This document shows positions 1 to 6,801 of a stretch of 39,930 nt of DNA, piece after piece. This DNA comes from Prevotella sp. UBA3776 (GTDB taxonomy: Bacteria; Bacteroidota; Bacteroidia; Bacteroidales; Bacteroidaceae). The notes beneath the pieces were generated by a model. The model saw nothing but the letters and a program-made list of their open reading frames with translations, was not told the DNA's origin and did no database searches. The position numbers and the translations under genes were made by a program. Positions within the stretch are counted from its first letter, which is position 1; every line of letters starts with the position of its first letter. The stretch is from the NCBI GenBank assembly GCA_002369515.1, contig DFFM01000040.1:38015-77944 (forward strand), in the 5' to 3' direction.

Positions 1-1
1 C

Positions 2-916
2 AATGCGCAGAACGTGCAGCAAACAGTTCAAATTGCCGATGGAATGGCGCAAAAAGTTCAACAACACCTCGAAACCACCGACCAGCCGAAAGCGGCCGAG
101 GGGAAGTACACCCTGACGGTGGGCAAGTTGGCGATGACCATTGACGCGCAGAAAGGCGGAAAAATACTTTCCTTCAAGCATGGTGACCAAGAAATCATTT
201 CTCAGCTGCCATGGCCGGAAGCTTTCGGCAGCACGTTCTGGACCAGTCCGCAGAAAGAATGGAACTGGCCGCCAGTGGTGGAGTTCGACAAGCAGCCTTA
301 TGCTGTGGAACAAAAGGGCGACGTGCTGCAGCTGACGAGCAACGTGTCGGAGAAGCTGGGATGCCGGGTCGTGAAGGCGTTTTCTGTTGGCACAGCCGAC
401 AGTGCCATCGTCGTTACCTACAGCATCAAGAACGAGTCTGACGCTCCGCGCCAAGTGGCTCCCTGGGAGATTACGCGCGTGGCCAACGATGGCGTCATCT
501 TTTTCGATGCGCCGACGGACGGCATTACTCCTGCCGGTCTCATGAATTTTGAAGGAAAGTACGGTGCCGCATGGTATAAGGCCGACGAGGCTCCACAAAA
601 CCGCAAGATCAATGCCGACGGACATGGCTGGCTGGCCTACTGTGCCAAGGGCCTGCTGCTGGTGAAGCAGTTCGACGACCTTGAAGCGTCGCAGCCCGCG
701 CCCGACGAGGCAGAGATACAAGTGTATGTGAACCAGCGCAAAACTTACATCGAGTTGGAGAGCCAGGGAGCCTACGCCACGCTGCAGCCCGGCGAGCAGC
801 TGTCGTGGACGGTGCGGTGGTATCTGCTGCCCGTCGAAGAAAGCGCAGAGCCATCGGAAACCTTGCTTCAGAAGGCATTGGGCATCATTTCTTCAGCTGC
901 TTCACGGGGAAAGTGA
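2..916 (+). CDS. DUF4380-like / mutarotase-fold protein (5' end outside window)
   Basis: The frame is open to the window's left edge, so the true start lies upstream and the GTG at 14 is probably internal. The visible 300 residues look like the DUF4380 / aldose-1-epimerase-like beta-sandwich: an early GGKILSF segment, then FWTSPQ, WNWPP and a WEITR segment in the middle, and LSWTVRWYLLP near the end. Family members are usually exported or periplasmic and of unknown substrate; carbohydrate binding or epimerisation is an inference from the fold. No signal peptide can be judged because the N-terminus is missing. The last 32 nt overlap the 3' end of the opposing VanX-like gene. Family call moderate, function unknown. 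Confidence 0.6.
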   Translation, partial: NAQNVQQTVQIADGMAQKVQQHLETTDQPKAAEGKYTLTVGKLAMTIDAQKGGKILSFKHGDQEIISQLPWPEAFGSTFWTSPQKEWNWPPVVEFDKQPYAVEQKGDVLQLTSNVSEKLGCRVVKAFSVGTADSAIVVTYSIKNESDAPRQVAPWEITRVANDGVIFFDAPTDGITPAGLMNFEGKYGAAWYKADEAPQNRKINADGHGWLAYCAKGLLLVKQFDDLEASQPAPDEAEIQVYVNQRKTYIELESQGAYATLQPGEQLSWTVRWYLLPVEESAEPSETLLQKALGIISSAASRGK

Positions 917-1658
917 AGTAAGTGTTGGGGAAGGGCTCGTCGCGCAGTGTGAAATGCCACCATTCAGAGCTGATGGGCTTGAATCCGTGGCGCATCATGG
1001 CAGCGCGCAGAATCATGCGGTTTTTGAATTGCATGGCCGTAATGGACCGTCCGGCGGGCGACGGACTCTCATGGTGCTGTCCCGTTTGGGGATTGCCGCA
1101 GAAGTCGGGGTGGCTCTCGGGGCCAAACCAGTCGAAGGTGCCTCCCATGTCGAGTTCTTTCTCTGTGTTCATGTCGAAGAGCGTCAAATCGACTGTTGAG
1201 CCGCGTGTATGGCCGCTTTTCTCTGCGATGTAGTCCTGTTTGAAGAGTACGCTTTTGTCCAAGTCGGGGTAGAAATAAGGCTTCATGCGTTTGTCGTCGA
1301 GGTTGGAAGCCCAGCGCACGAAGTGGTCAACCGCCTTTTGTGGGCGGTAGGCATCGTATATTTTCAGCCGGTAGCCCATTGCCTTTACGTCATCGCTGAC
1401 GGCGCGCAGGCTGTCGGCTGCTCTGCGGGTGAGCAGTGCTGTGGGTTCCAGATAGCCGTCTATTCGCTCGCCCACAAAGTTGTAGGTGCTGAAATACCTG
1501 ATTTCGAGGATGGCATCGGGCACTGCATCGGTGAGTGTCACAAACTGGCTGCTGTCGTCGGTGGGAGAAACGGTGGGCGTATTGTCCAGGCTTTTGCACG
1601 CTGTGGCCATGATGCCCACAATGGCGGCTATGACCCCCATTCTCATGCGGGCAATCAT
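885..1658 (-). CDS. D-alanyl-D-alanine dipeptidase (VanX-like, peptidase M15D), lipoprotein
   Basis: Zinc dipeptidase family that splits D-Ala-D-Ala or related murein dipeptides; here probably for peptidoglycan turnover or recycling rather than vancomycin resistance, since no van regulators or ligases are nearby. From the start at 1658 the protein has 257 residues. It has a lipoprotein signal ending MATAC (Cys21), an Arg in YDAYRPQ (about 105), the zinc motif SGHTRGSTVD (His150, Asp157) and SSEWWHF (Glu232, His235). The frame is open to 1751, but a promoter box at 1727-1734 lies inside that extension, so ATG 1658 (or 1691) is the start. The 3' end overlaps the convergent upstream gene by 32 nt. 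A second M15D paralogue lies at 6802-7497. Confidence 0.85.
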   Translation of the reverse strand: MIARMRMGVIAAIVGIMATACKSLDNTPTVSPTDDSSQFVTLTDAVPDAILEIRYFSTYNFVGERIDGYLEPTALLTRRAADSLRAVSDDVKAMGYRLKIYDAYRPQKAVDHFVRWASNLDDKRMKPYFYPDLDKSVLFKQDYIAEKSGHTRGSTVDLTLFDMNTEKELDMGGTFDWFGPESHPDFCGNPQTGQHHESPSPAGRSITAMQFKNRMILRAAMMRHGFKPISSEWWHFTLRDEPFPNTYFTFPVKQLKK

Positions 1659-1726
1659 TAAAGTGCGAAGGGCGTTGGTGTCTTGTTCCATAAATAGGGC
1701 GTGTTGGTGGATAAAGGATTCAGTGG

Positions 1727-1760
1727 CAAAGTTATGTATTTTTTCTTGCAAAAAGGCAAA
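1727..1760 (-). promoter_or_regulatory. Bacteroidetes-type promoter for the VanX-like gene
   Basis: On the minus strand TAACTTTG (1734-1727) matches the -7 element TAnnTTTG. TTTG at 1760-1757 is a candidate -33 element with 22 nt spacing. Transcription would begin near 1720, leaving a leader of roughly 30-60 nt before the ATGs at 1691 and 1658. Confidence 0.55.
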
Positions 1761-1777
1761 GTTTTTCTCTTTTTTTC

Positions 1778-1808
1778 TTTGCCCGATGTCCGAAAAATGC
1801 TATCTTTG
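1778..1808 (+). promoter_or_regulatory. Bacteroidetes-type promoter (TTTG-19-TATCTTTG)
   Basis: TTTG at 1778-1781 and TATCTTTG at 1801-1808 with exactly 19 nt between them match the sigma-ABfr consensus. It drives the small secreted protein at 1851 and probably the PagL-like gene behind it. It lies back to back with the minus-strand promoter at 1727-1760. Confidence 0.7.
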
Positions 1809-1850
1809 TGCTGAAGAACGTTCAACCCCTATTACTAATAAACAAGCTGT

Positions 1851-2438
1851 ATGAAGAAACAAACAATCTTTCTTACTTTGGCGGCGCTGTTGTGCTGGTG
1901 TGCCGACGCTGCGGCCCAGAGTGCAGCCACGCAGGCCCGCATGGCCGAAATTCGCAAGTGCTACGCCGAAGCCCAGAAACTGGCAGAGGATGCCATGAAA
2001 GGGCCCAAGAAGAACTATATGCATGTGGATTTTCACACCAACGACCCCAACGGTTACGACCACCGCACTGTGGATTTCTTTTTCGACAATAGTGAAATCC
2101 TGAAAGAGTTTGAGGTCTATCCCTGCCAGCTGGTTTTTGTGCGCGACAAGTCGGCCAACGTTTACACCGAGTATCTTTTCAACAAGTCCGACAGCGAACT
2201 GGTGTTCTATTACAAGCGCGTCAACCATCCCGAAGAAATCTATGAGCAGCGTTTCTACTTTCCACCCTCGGGCAGTGGTGGCGAAGTGTGGATGACAGAA
2301 AAAACCACTGATGCCAAAACCAAGAAGGTGGTCAGCGAGAAACAAGAGGTTGACGAGGGAGCCATGTGCGTGTGGGCCTACCGCGAAGCCCAAGCCATCC
2401 GCGATACTTTCGGCGGCATGTCGGTAATCTTCGAATAG
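1851..2438 (+). CDS. hypothetical secreted protein, 195 aa
   Basis: I do not recognise a named family. Residues 1-23 form a clear Sec signal peptide (MKKQT, hydrophobic core, cleavage after AAAQ). The mature part is mixed alpha/beta with many aromatic residues, charged, and free of membrane segments, so it is likely periplasmic. A hydrophilic stretch rich in Tyr and Asp (residues 60-80) is followed by strands such as LVFYYKR and EQRFYFPP. It lies 18 nt upstream of the PagL-like gene, so the two are probably cotranscribed and may both act at the outer membrane; that is inference from position only. Confidence 0.75.
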   Translation: MKKQTIFLTLAALLCWCADAAAQSAATQARMAEIRKCYAEAQKLAEDAMKGPKKNYMHVDFHTNDPNGYDHRTVDFFFDNSEILKEFEVYPCQLVFVRDKSANVYTEYLFNKSDSELVFYYKRVNHPEEIYEQRFYFPPSGSGGEVWMTEKTTDAKTKKVVSEKQEVDEGAMCVWAYREAQAIRDTFGGMSVIFE

Positions 2439-2456
2439 GAGAGGGTGGTTGGCTCC

Positions 2457-3734
2457 ATGCGTTGCGTACTACTGATACTGCTGTCTTTTTCGGCCTTGCT
2501 TTCAAGGGCAGGGACCGAGATTGCCGACACCTGCCTGTATCCAAAGGCCGACAGTGCAAAAACCACTGCCGGCCTTTGGTCGTTACAAGTGTCGGGCAAT
2601 GTGAGCCACATGTTTCATGCCGGTCCTTACAACAAGCAGATTCTCCACAGCTACGGAACCAGTTTCTATGACGCCCGTTTGAAGTGGCAGAGTCTGGGGC
2701 TGGACAGCCAACCCTATGACAAGGCGTTGGGAAGACCTTCTCTGCAGGTGGGTTTGCTCTGCGCCGACTACAGCCGTGTGCAAGTCTATCGCGAACAAAC
2801 CCCTTACCGTTCGCGCATTGGGCGCATCTGGACGCTCTTTGGGGGCTTGCAGCTCGACTTCCTCCGTAGGCGGCGGTTCAGCATGGGAGTTGACTTGCAG
2901 CATGGTGTGGGCTATTGTGAACACCCCTTCGACGAAAACACCAACACCGACAACGAGGTAATTGGCTCGCCGCTGTCCATCTACGTAGGAGGCGGATTAT
3001 ACGCCAAATACCGCCTTTCTTCGCAGCTGAGCCTTTCGCTGGGGGCCGATTTCAAGCACTTCAGCAATGGCACCCTCGACCGCCCCAACATCGGTGCCAA
3101 CACGCTGGGTGCCACCTTGGCGCTCCACTGCCAACTAAACCGCCCCTCTGCTGCCGAAAGCGCTTCGGCGGCAACCTCCCGTCCGACGGGTTCCGGCAAT
3201 GGCCATGACGATGGCGGCGCCTCCACCATGCCTTTCAGCGGTTTCTATGTTGAGGTGGTGGCGGGCTTGGGCATGAAAGCCTTGAACGACCATTTCGCGC
3301 GCTACCACACCAAGGACAATCCTCTTTACGGTTTCTTCACCACCATGGTGGCTCCCATGTACCGCTGGCATCTGCTTCATGCCACGGGTGTCGGCATCGA
3401 CTATTCCTACGCCGACTATGTGTATAAACTCCGCGACTACGACGAGATGAACCATCTTGACGGCTACGACCATTCGCCCCACATCATGGGTGTCACGCTG
3501 CGGCATGAAGTGTTCTATCGGCATTTTTCGGTCAATGTGGGAGTGGGAGCCTATGTCAAAAAGCAGACCGGTCATACGGGCAAAACCAACGACAGCCGCA
3601 TCTACCAGAACGTGGGGCTTCGGTACACGCCGCCCTTTGCGCGCCATCGACTCTTTGTTGGCTACAACGTGAAGGCTCATTATTTTTCGCGTGTCGATTG
3701 TGTGCAGCTGCTTGTTGGCTGCCGTATCGGCTAA
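2457..3734 (+). CDS. acyloxyacyl hydrolase / PagL-like lipid A 3-O-deacylase, outer membrane
   Basis: PagL-family enzymes are outer-membrane beta-barrels that remove an ester-linked acyl chain from lipid A and use a His-x-Ser pair. Here GADFKHFSNGT carries His201 and Ser203 (numbering from ATG 2457), in the same context as the PagL catalytic site. A signal peptide (MRCVLLILLSFSALLSRAG) precedes alternating amphipathic strands. At 425 residues it is more than twice the length of proteobacterial PagL: a second barrel-like half (about 230-425) follows a low-complexity Ala/Ser/Gly linker. ATG 2457 is preferred over GTG 2445 because it starts directly at the signal peptide. Probable role: lipid A remodelling and immune evasion. 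Substrate not proven. Confidence 0.75.
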   Translation: MRCVLLILLSFSALLSRAGTEIADTCLYPKADSAKTTAGLWSLQVSGNVSHMFHAGPYNKQILHSYGTSFYDARLKWQSLGLDSQPYDKALGRPSLQVGLLCADYSRVQVYREQTPYRSRIGRIWTLFGGLQLDFLRRRRFSMGVDLQHGVGYCEHPFDENTNTDNEVIGSPLSIYVGGGLYAKYRLSSQLSLSLGADFKHFSNGTLDRPNIGANTLGATLALHCQLNRPSAAESASAATSRPTGSGNGHDDGGASTMPFSGFYVEVVAGLGMKALNDHFARYHTKDNPLYGFFTTMVAPMYRWHLLHATGVGIDYSYADYVYKLRDYDEMNHLDGYDHSPHIMGVTLRHEVFYRHFSVNVGVGAYVKKQTGHTGKTNDSRIYQNVGLRYTPPFARHRLFVGYNVKAHYFSRVDCVQLLVGCRIG

Positions 3735-3741
3735 TAAAAAA

Positions 3742-3788
3742 CCGCTCCTCGCCACTCTTTCTGTCGCAGGAAAAGTGGGAGGAGCCGG
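3742..3788 (+). terminator. strong hairpin after the PagL-like gene, possible terminator
   Basis: GCTCCTC (3744-3750) pairs with GAGGAGC (3779-3785). The stem extends inward through CCACT/AGTGG and TTTC/GAAA with single-base bulges. It starts 10 nt after the stop codon. There is no U-run after it, so intrinsic termination is only probable; it may instead protect the mRNA 3' end. Confidence 0.45.
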
Positions 3789-4004
3789 AATTTGGTAATG
3801 CTTTGTTGATAATCAGTTAGAGAATTTATGGTTCTATGCTATTGTTAGCTTTGTGTTGGTGGCCACAAAGGAGCCCTTGTCTGGTATTCTTTGTTCATTC
3901 CTTCGGCAAAATTAGGCAATTTTTCGCTTTTTTCATTCCAAAAATGTTTCAAATGCCTTTTCGTTTGAAACATCCGAATCCGATTTGTCATTTTTCTTCC
4001 CGTT

Positions 4005-4038
4005 TTTGCATGAATATGTAAAACACTTGCTATCTTTG
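4005..4038 (+). promoter_or_regulatory. promoter of the LD-carboxypeptidase gene
   Basis: TTTG (4005-4008) and TATCTTTG (4031-4038), 22 nt apart, resemble the Bacteroidetes consensus. The predicted leader to ATG 4079 is about 35 nt. The inverted repeat at 3944-3973 lies 32 nt upstream and could be an operator. Confidence 0.6.
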
Positions 4039-4078
4039 CACATACATTGTTCATTCTCACTGAGCAACGAATAGAATC

Positions 4079-5056
4079 ATGACGAAAAGCATTCTTTCGC
4101 TTCTTTGGGCCTTGATGGCTGCCAGTGTGGCTGCGCAGCCGCTCACGACGCCCCGCTTCCTGAAACCGGGCGACCGTGTGGCCATTCTCTCGCCTTGCTC
4201 GGCCACCGACTCTGCTACCGTCGGCGGCGGGTGCCGCATCCTCACACAGTGGGGCTATCGCCCCGTGGTGGCTCCCCATGCCCTCGCTTCCCACCATGGT
4301 TTTGCGGGCACTGCCGACGAGCGGGCTTCCGACTTGCTCTGGGCGTTGCGCGACACCACCATCCGTGCCATATTCTGTTCGCGTGGTGGCGACGGAGCCG
4401 TGCAGTTGCTCACACGTGTCCCCCTGAGCGAATTTGCCCGCCATCCCAAGTGGATTGTTGGTTTCAGCGATGTCACCGCCCTGCACAGCGCCGCCGTCAG
4501 CGCAGGCGTGATGAGCATTCATGGCAGCATGTGCCACGCCATTTCGTCCATGCAGGGTGCCGACACCGTCAGCCAGACCCTTCGCCGTTTGCTCGCGGGC
4601 GAGTTGCCCCGCTACCGTGTAGAACACCATCCCCTCGACCAGCTTGGCACGGCCACAGGCACCCTTGTTGGCGGCAATCTCTCCGTGTTCTGTGCCTTGG
4701 CGGGGAGCCATGTCGATTTTCTCAACCGTACTGAGCCTCTCATTCTGTTCATCGAGGACACCGGCGAGTCGATGACCAAGGTTGACCGCCTGCTCCACCA
4801 ATTGGAGATACGCGGCGTTCTCAGCCGTCTGCGGGGCATCGTCGTTGGTCGCTTTTCTGACTATCGACACCCAGAGAACGGTTTCGACGACATGTACCAC
4901 ATGCTCAATTACTACCTTCGCCACTATGCCATTCCTGTGAGCTACGCATTTCCCGTTGGTCATGCGCGCCTCAACAATTTCCCCTTGATCGAAGGTGCCA
5001 CCGTCCGTCTCAGCGTGACGGACAGTGGCACCTCACTCGAATTTCTCAGCCCATGA
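4079..5056 (+). CDS. LD-carboxypeptidase (peptidase S66, LdcA/MccF family), exported
   Basis: Serine carboxypeptidase family that trims the terminal D-Ala from murein tetrapeptides (LdcA) or cleaves related amide bonds. The 325 residues begin with a signal peptide (cleavage near AAAQ, residue 20). The S66 triad is visible: Ser130 in IVGFSDVT, Glu226 in LFIEDTGE and His295 in FPVGHARLNNFP. The N-terminal landmark LKPGDRVAILSPCS and the SRGGDGA turn are typical. Classical LdcA is cytoplasmic, so the signal peptide suggests periplasmic processing of murein peptides. That fits the two M15D dipeptidases in this window. The stop codon shares its last base with the outer arm of the giant palindrome that follows. 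Confidence 0.87.
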   Translation: MTKSILSLLWALMAASVAAQPLTTPRFLKPGDRVAILSPCSATDSATVGGGCRILTQWGYRPVVAPHALASHHGFAGTADERASDLLWALRDTTIRAIFCSRGGDGAVQLLTRVPLSEFARHPKWIVGFSDVTALHSAAVSAGVMSIHGSMCHAISSMQGADTVSQTLRRLLAGELPRYRVEHHPLDQLGTATGTLVGGNLSVFCALAGSHVDFLNRTEPLILFIEDTGESMTKVDRLLHQLEIRGVLSRLRGIVVGRFSDYRHPENGFDDMYHMLNYYLRHYAIPVSYAFPVGHARLNNFPLIEGATVRLSVTDSGTSLEFLSP

Positions 5057-5243
5057 GCCTATATTATTCATAGTGCCCCAAGGCGGAAGCAGCTCCCCTC
5101 CCCTCAAGGGGAGGGGTTAGGGGTGGGGTCTGTAATATTGCTATTTTGCGAAATAATACTGACCCCGCCCCGGCCTACGGCCACCCCGCCCCTACAAGGG
5201 CGGGGAGCGGCTGGCGCATCGGAAGGTATGAATAATATAGGCT
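5056..5243. repeat. 188-nt nested palindromic intergenic element
   Basis: Perfect 17-bp outer arms: AGCCTATATTATTCATA at 5056-5072 and its exact complement at 5227-5243. Inside are four hairpins. CCCCTCCCC/GGGGAGGGG has a TCAA loop (5095-5116). GGGGTGGGGTC (5120-5130) pairs with GACCCCGCCCC (5161-5171) with one wobble pair, and its stem continues inward. GGCC-TAC-GGCC is at 5172-5182. CCCCGCCC/GGGCGGGG spans 5184-5205. No gene lies inside. It looks like a MITE- or REP-like interspersed element and may serve as the terminator for both convergent genes. Confidence 0.75.
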
Positions 5244-5386
5244 TGAAAATTTAGGTACAACGTCGTGAGTTGTTTTCAAATTTTCTAGAGAATTTGCACG
5301 TAAAGCACGGCTTTATTATTATATTGTCGTGAAATAACAATTTATTACCGTGAGTTATTCTTTTATTACCGTGAGATATTTTTGTA
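5057..5386. other. convergent intergenic region filled by repeats
   Basis: 330 nt between the converging LD-carboxypeptidase and methyltransferase genes. It consists almost entirely of the nested palindrome (5056-5243) and the 21-nt repeat block with its TCTAGA-centred palindrome (5261-5407). No coding potential is seen. Confidence 0.6.
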
Positions 5387-5407
5387 TTACCGTGAGTTAT
5401 TCTTCTC
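5261..5407. repeat. 21-nt tandem repeat block with CAAATTTTCTAGAGAATTTG core
   Basis: Four consecutive units of exactly 21 nt (5324-5344, 5345-5365, 5366-5386, 5387-5407); the last three begin TTACCGTGAG and the first is a degenerate copy beginning TTGTCGTGA. A related unit starting CGTCGTGAG lies at 5261, followed by the near-perfect palindrome CAAATTTTCTAGAGAATTTG (5277-5296). The exact reverse complement of that 20-mer occurs at 20062-20081, next to CGTCGGGAG units of the same period. The minus-strand methyltransferase stop codon is the first triplet of the last unit (5387-5389). Confidence 0.75.
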
Positions 5408-6697
5408 GCAGATCAGGAGTAGGTGGTTGTTATTGGCCGCGGTGGTGGCGAAGATATACACCGAGCCGCCGTCTTTCAGGCGGAGACGCTTGCGGAGTTC
5501 TGCCACCGAAAGGGGAAAGTTCCTTACTGTGATATTCGCTTGCGAAAGGCCGCTGAGTGCCGTGCGCAGGTCGCGCTTGTTGAGGCTGCTCACGGAATTG
5601 ATGCGGAAGCTTCTGCCAGGGAAATTGCCGATGAAATCGGAAGAAACAAACAAATGGCTGTTGGCTGAAATGGGCAAAATGCCAAACACTTCGGTCAGCT
5701 GGTCAAAACAGCCGGCTTTCATGATAGCGGCATTGGGCTCATAGAGAAAAACTGCCTCAGAAAGGTTATCAAAAGAGCAGGTTCTTCCGGCCTGTTTCTT
5801 CTCGGTAGATGTTGCTTTGGGCATTGCTTCGCTAACGAACTGTTCCATGGTGCCGTCGGGCAACAAATTGACGCAGACGATGCAACAAGGGGCGGTGAAA
5901 GGCCGTTCTTCCTCTGCCAGCGTGGTGGGGTGGGTTGCTGGTTTTTCCTTGACCGTGAGCGGTTGGGTGCTGATGTCGAGCAGCAGTTCCTTGCATTCGT
6001 TGGCCACGGCTACAATGTGGACGGTCTGTACGCGCGCCTTTCCCTTAGCGGCAGCATGTATGTCGGCTACGGCTTTCTGCCAGTCGAGCATGGGTGATAG
6101 TTTAGCGACAATGCGCCGCGCTTTGTCTGTCATCACGGGCATGAGGCCGAGCAGGTCGGGTGTGCAGTCGGCAATGCCGTAGGTTCGTCCGCCGTGGTTG
6201 TCGCGCCGTGCCGGGTCGGCAAAGAGAACGTCGAGCTGTCCGCAGCGTTTCAGAAACTCTTCGGCCTCGGTGTTTTCCACCACCACGTTGTTCAGTCCCA
6301 AGAGCGGCAGATTGTGCGCCGCCAATTGGCACAAGTCGGTGTTCTGTTCCACATAGAAAGCCTTGTCGCATTCCCGAGCCATGAACGAGAAATCCACCCC
6401 AAGCCCGCCCGTCAGATCGGCCATCGTGGTGCATGGCGCAGCACGGACAATGGCGGCTTTATAGCGGGCTGTCGCTTCGCTCGAGCACTGTTCCATGTTC
6501 AGGTGGGGCGGATAGACAATGCCTTCGGTGGCAGCCCACGAGGGAATCTTCTGCCTGGCTTTCTGTCGGCCTGCAATCTGGTTGAGCGCAAAGGCGATGT
6601 CGATGGCATGCTGCTTGTTGGCTTGCAGAGCCAGCAGGCGCACGTCGTCGTTGGCGTGGAGGGCGATGAAATCGATGGTTTCTTGTTTTATTTCCAT
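5387..6697 (-). CDS. class I SAM-dependent methyltransferase with C-terminal THUMP-like domain
   Basis: 436 residues from ATG 6697. A helical N-terminal part precedes a Rossmann methyltransferase core with SAM motif I MADLTGGLGVDFSF (about 92-105) and a catalytic-type DPARRD (161-166). The C-terminal third resembles the THUMP-like domain of this Bacteroidetes family, which suggests RNA (tRNA or rRNA) as substrate; the exact nucleotide is unknown. Upstream in-frame starts (6742, 6865) are rejected because they lie in or beyond the terminator hairpin at 6719-6772. The final codons (NNSR and stop) are made from one unit of the 21-nt repeat, so the C-terminus has grown into or been trimmed by the array. 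Confidence 0.75.
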   Translation of the reverse strand: MEIKQETIDFIALHANDDVRLLALQANKQHAIDIAFALNQIAGRQKARQKIPSWAATEGIVYPPHLNMEQCSSEATARYKAAIVRAAPCTTMADLTGGLGVDFSFMARECDKAFYVEQNTDLCQLAAHNLPLLGLNNVVVENTEAEEFLKRCGQLDVLFADPARRDNHGGRTYGIADCTPDLLGLMPVMTDKARRIVAKLSPMLDWQKAVADIHAAAKGKARVQTVHIVAVANECKELLLDISTQPLTVKEKPATHPTTLAEEERPFTAPCCIVCVNLLPDGTMEQFVSEAMPKATSTEKKQAGRTCSFDNLSEAVFLYEPNAAIMKAGCFDQLTEVFGILPISANSHLFVSSDFIGNFPGRSFRINSVSSLNKRDLRTALSGLSQANITVRNFPLSVAELRKRLRLKDGGSVYIFATTAANNNHLLLICEKNNSR

Positions 6698-6718
6698 AGG
6701 AACGGCTTGTGTAGCGCT

Positions 6719-6772
6719 AAAAAAAGCCCGTGCCTTGCTCATTGTTGGATGTTGGGCAGGCACGGGATTTTT
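6719..6772. terminator. bidirectional intrinsic terminator
   Basis: CCCGTGCC (6727-6734) and GGCACGGG (6759-6766) form a perfect 8-bp stem flanked by seven A's on the left and ATTTTTG on the right, so it has a U-tract in both directions. On the minus strand it ends the M15 peptidase transcript (stop at 6802). It sits only 22 nt upstream of the methyltransferase ATG, which must therefore depend on readthrough or a promoter I cannot see. Confidence 0.75.
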
Positions 6773-6801
6773 GAATGTCCGGTAATCCCCCTTGTGTGGG
6801 G

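Larger units (their letters stand above)
3735..4078. other. intergenic region between the PagL-like gene and the LD-carboxypeptidase
   Basis: 344 nt without a convincing gene. It holds the hairpin at 3742-3788, a perfect 10-bp inverted repeat ATGTTTCAAA (3944-3953) / TTTGAAACAT (3964-3973), and the promoter at 4005-4038. A minus-strand TAATTTTG (3914-3907) could be a divergent promoter for a short RNA, but nothing else supports one. Confidence 0.5.

Noticed and set aside
885..1658. VanX-like protein as evidence of a vancomycin-resistance cluster
   Set aside because: No VanS/VanR, VanH or D-Ala-D-Lac ligase nearby; M15D enzymes are common housekeeping proteins in Gram-negative anaerobes.
1659..1751. 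Longer N-terminus for the VanX-like protein
   Set aside because: The promoter box lies inside it, and it would bury the lipoprotein signal peptide in the interior.
3845..4963. A 372-residue minus-strand open frame
   Set aside because: Covers the LD-carboxypeptidase in antisense; the sense gene has the full S66 triad and a promoter.
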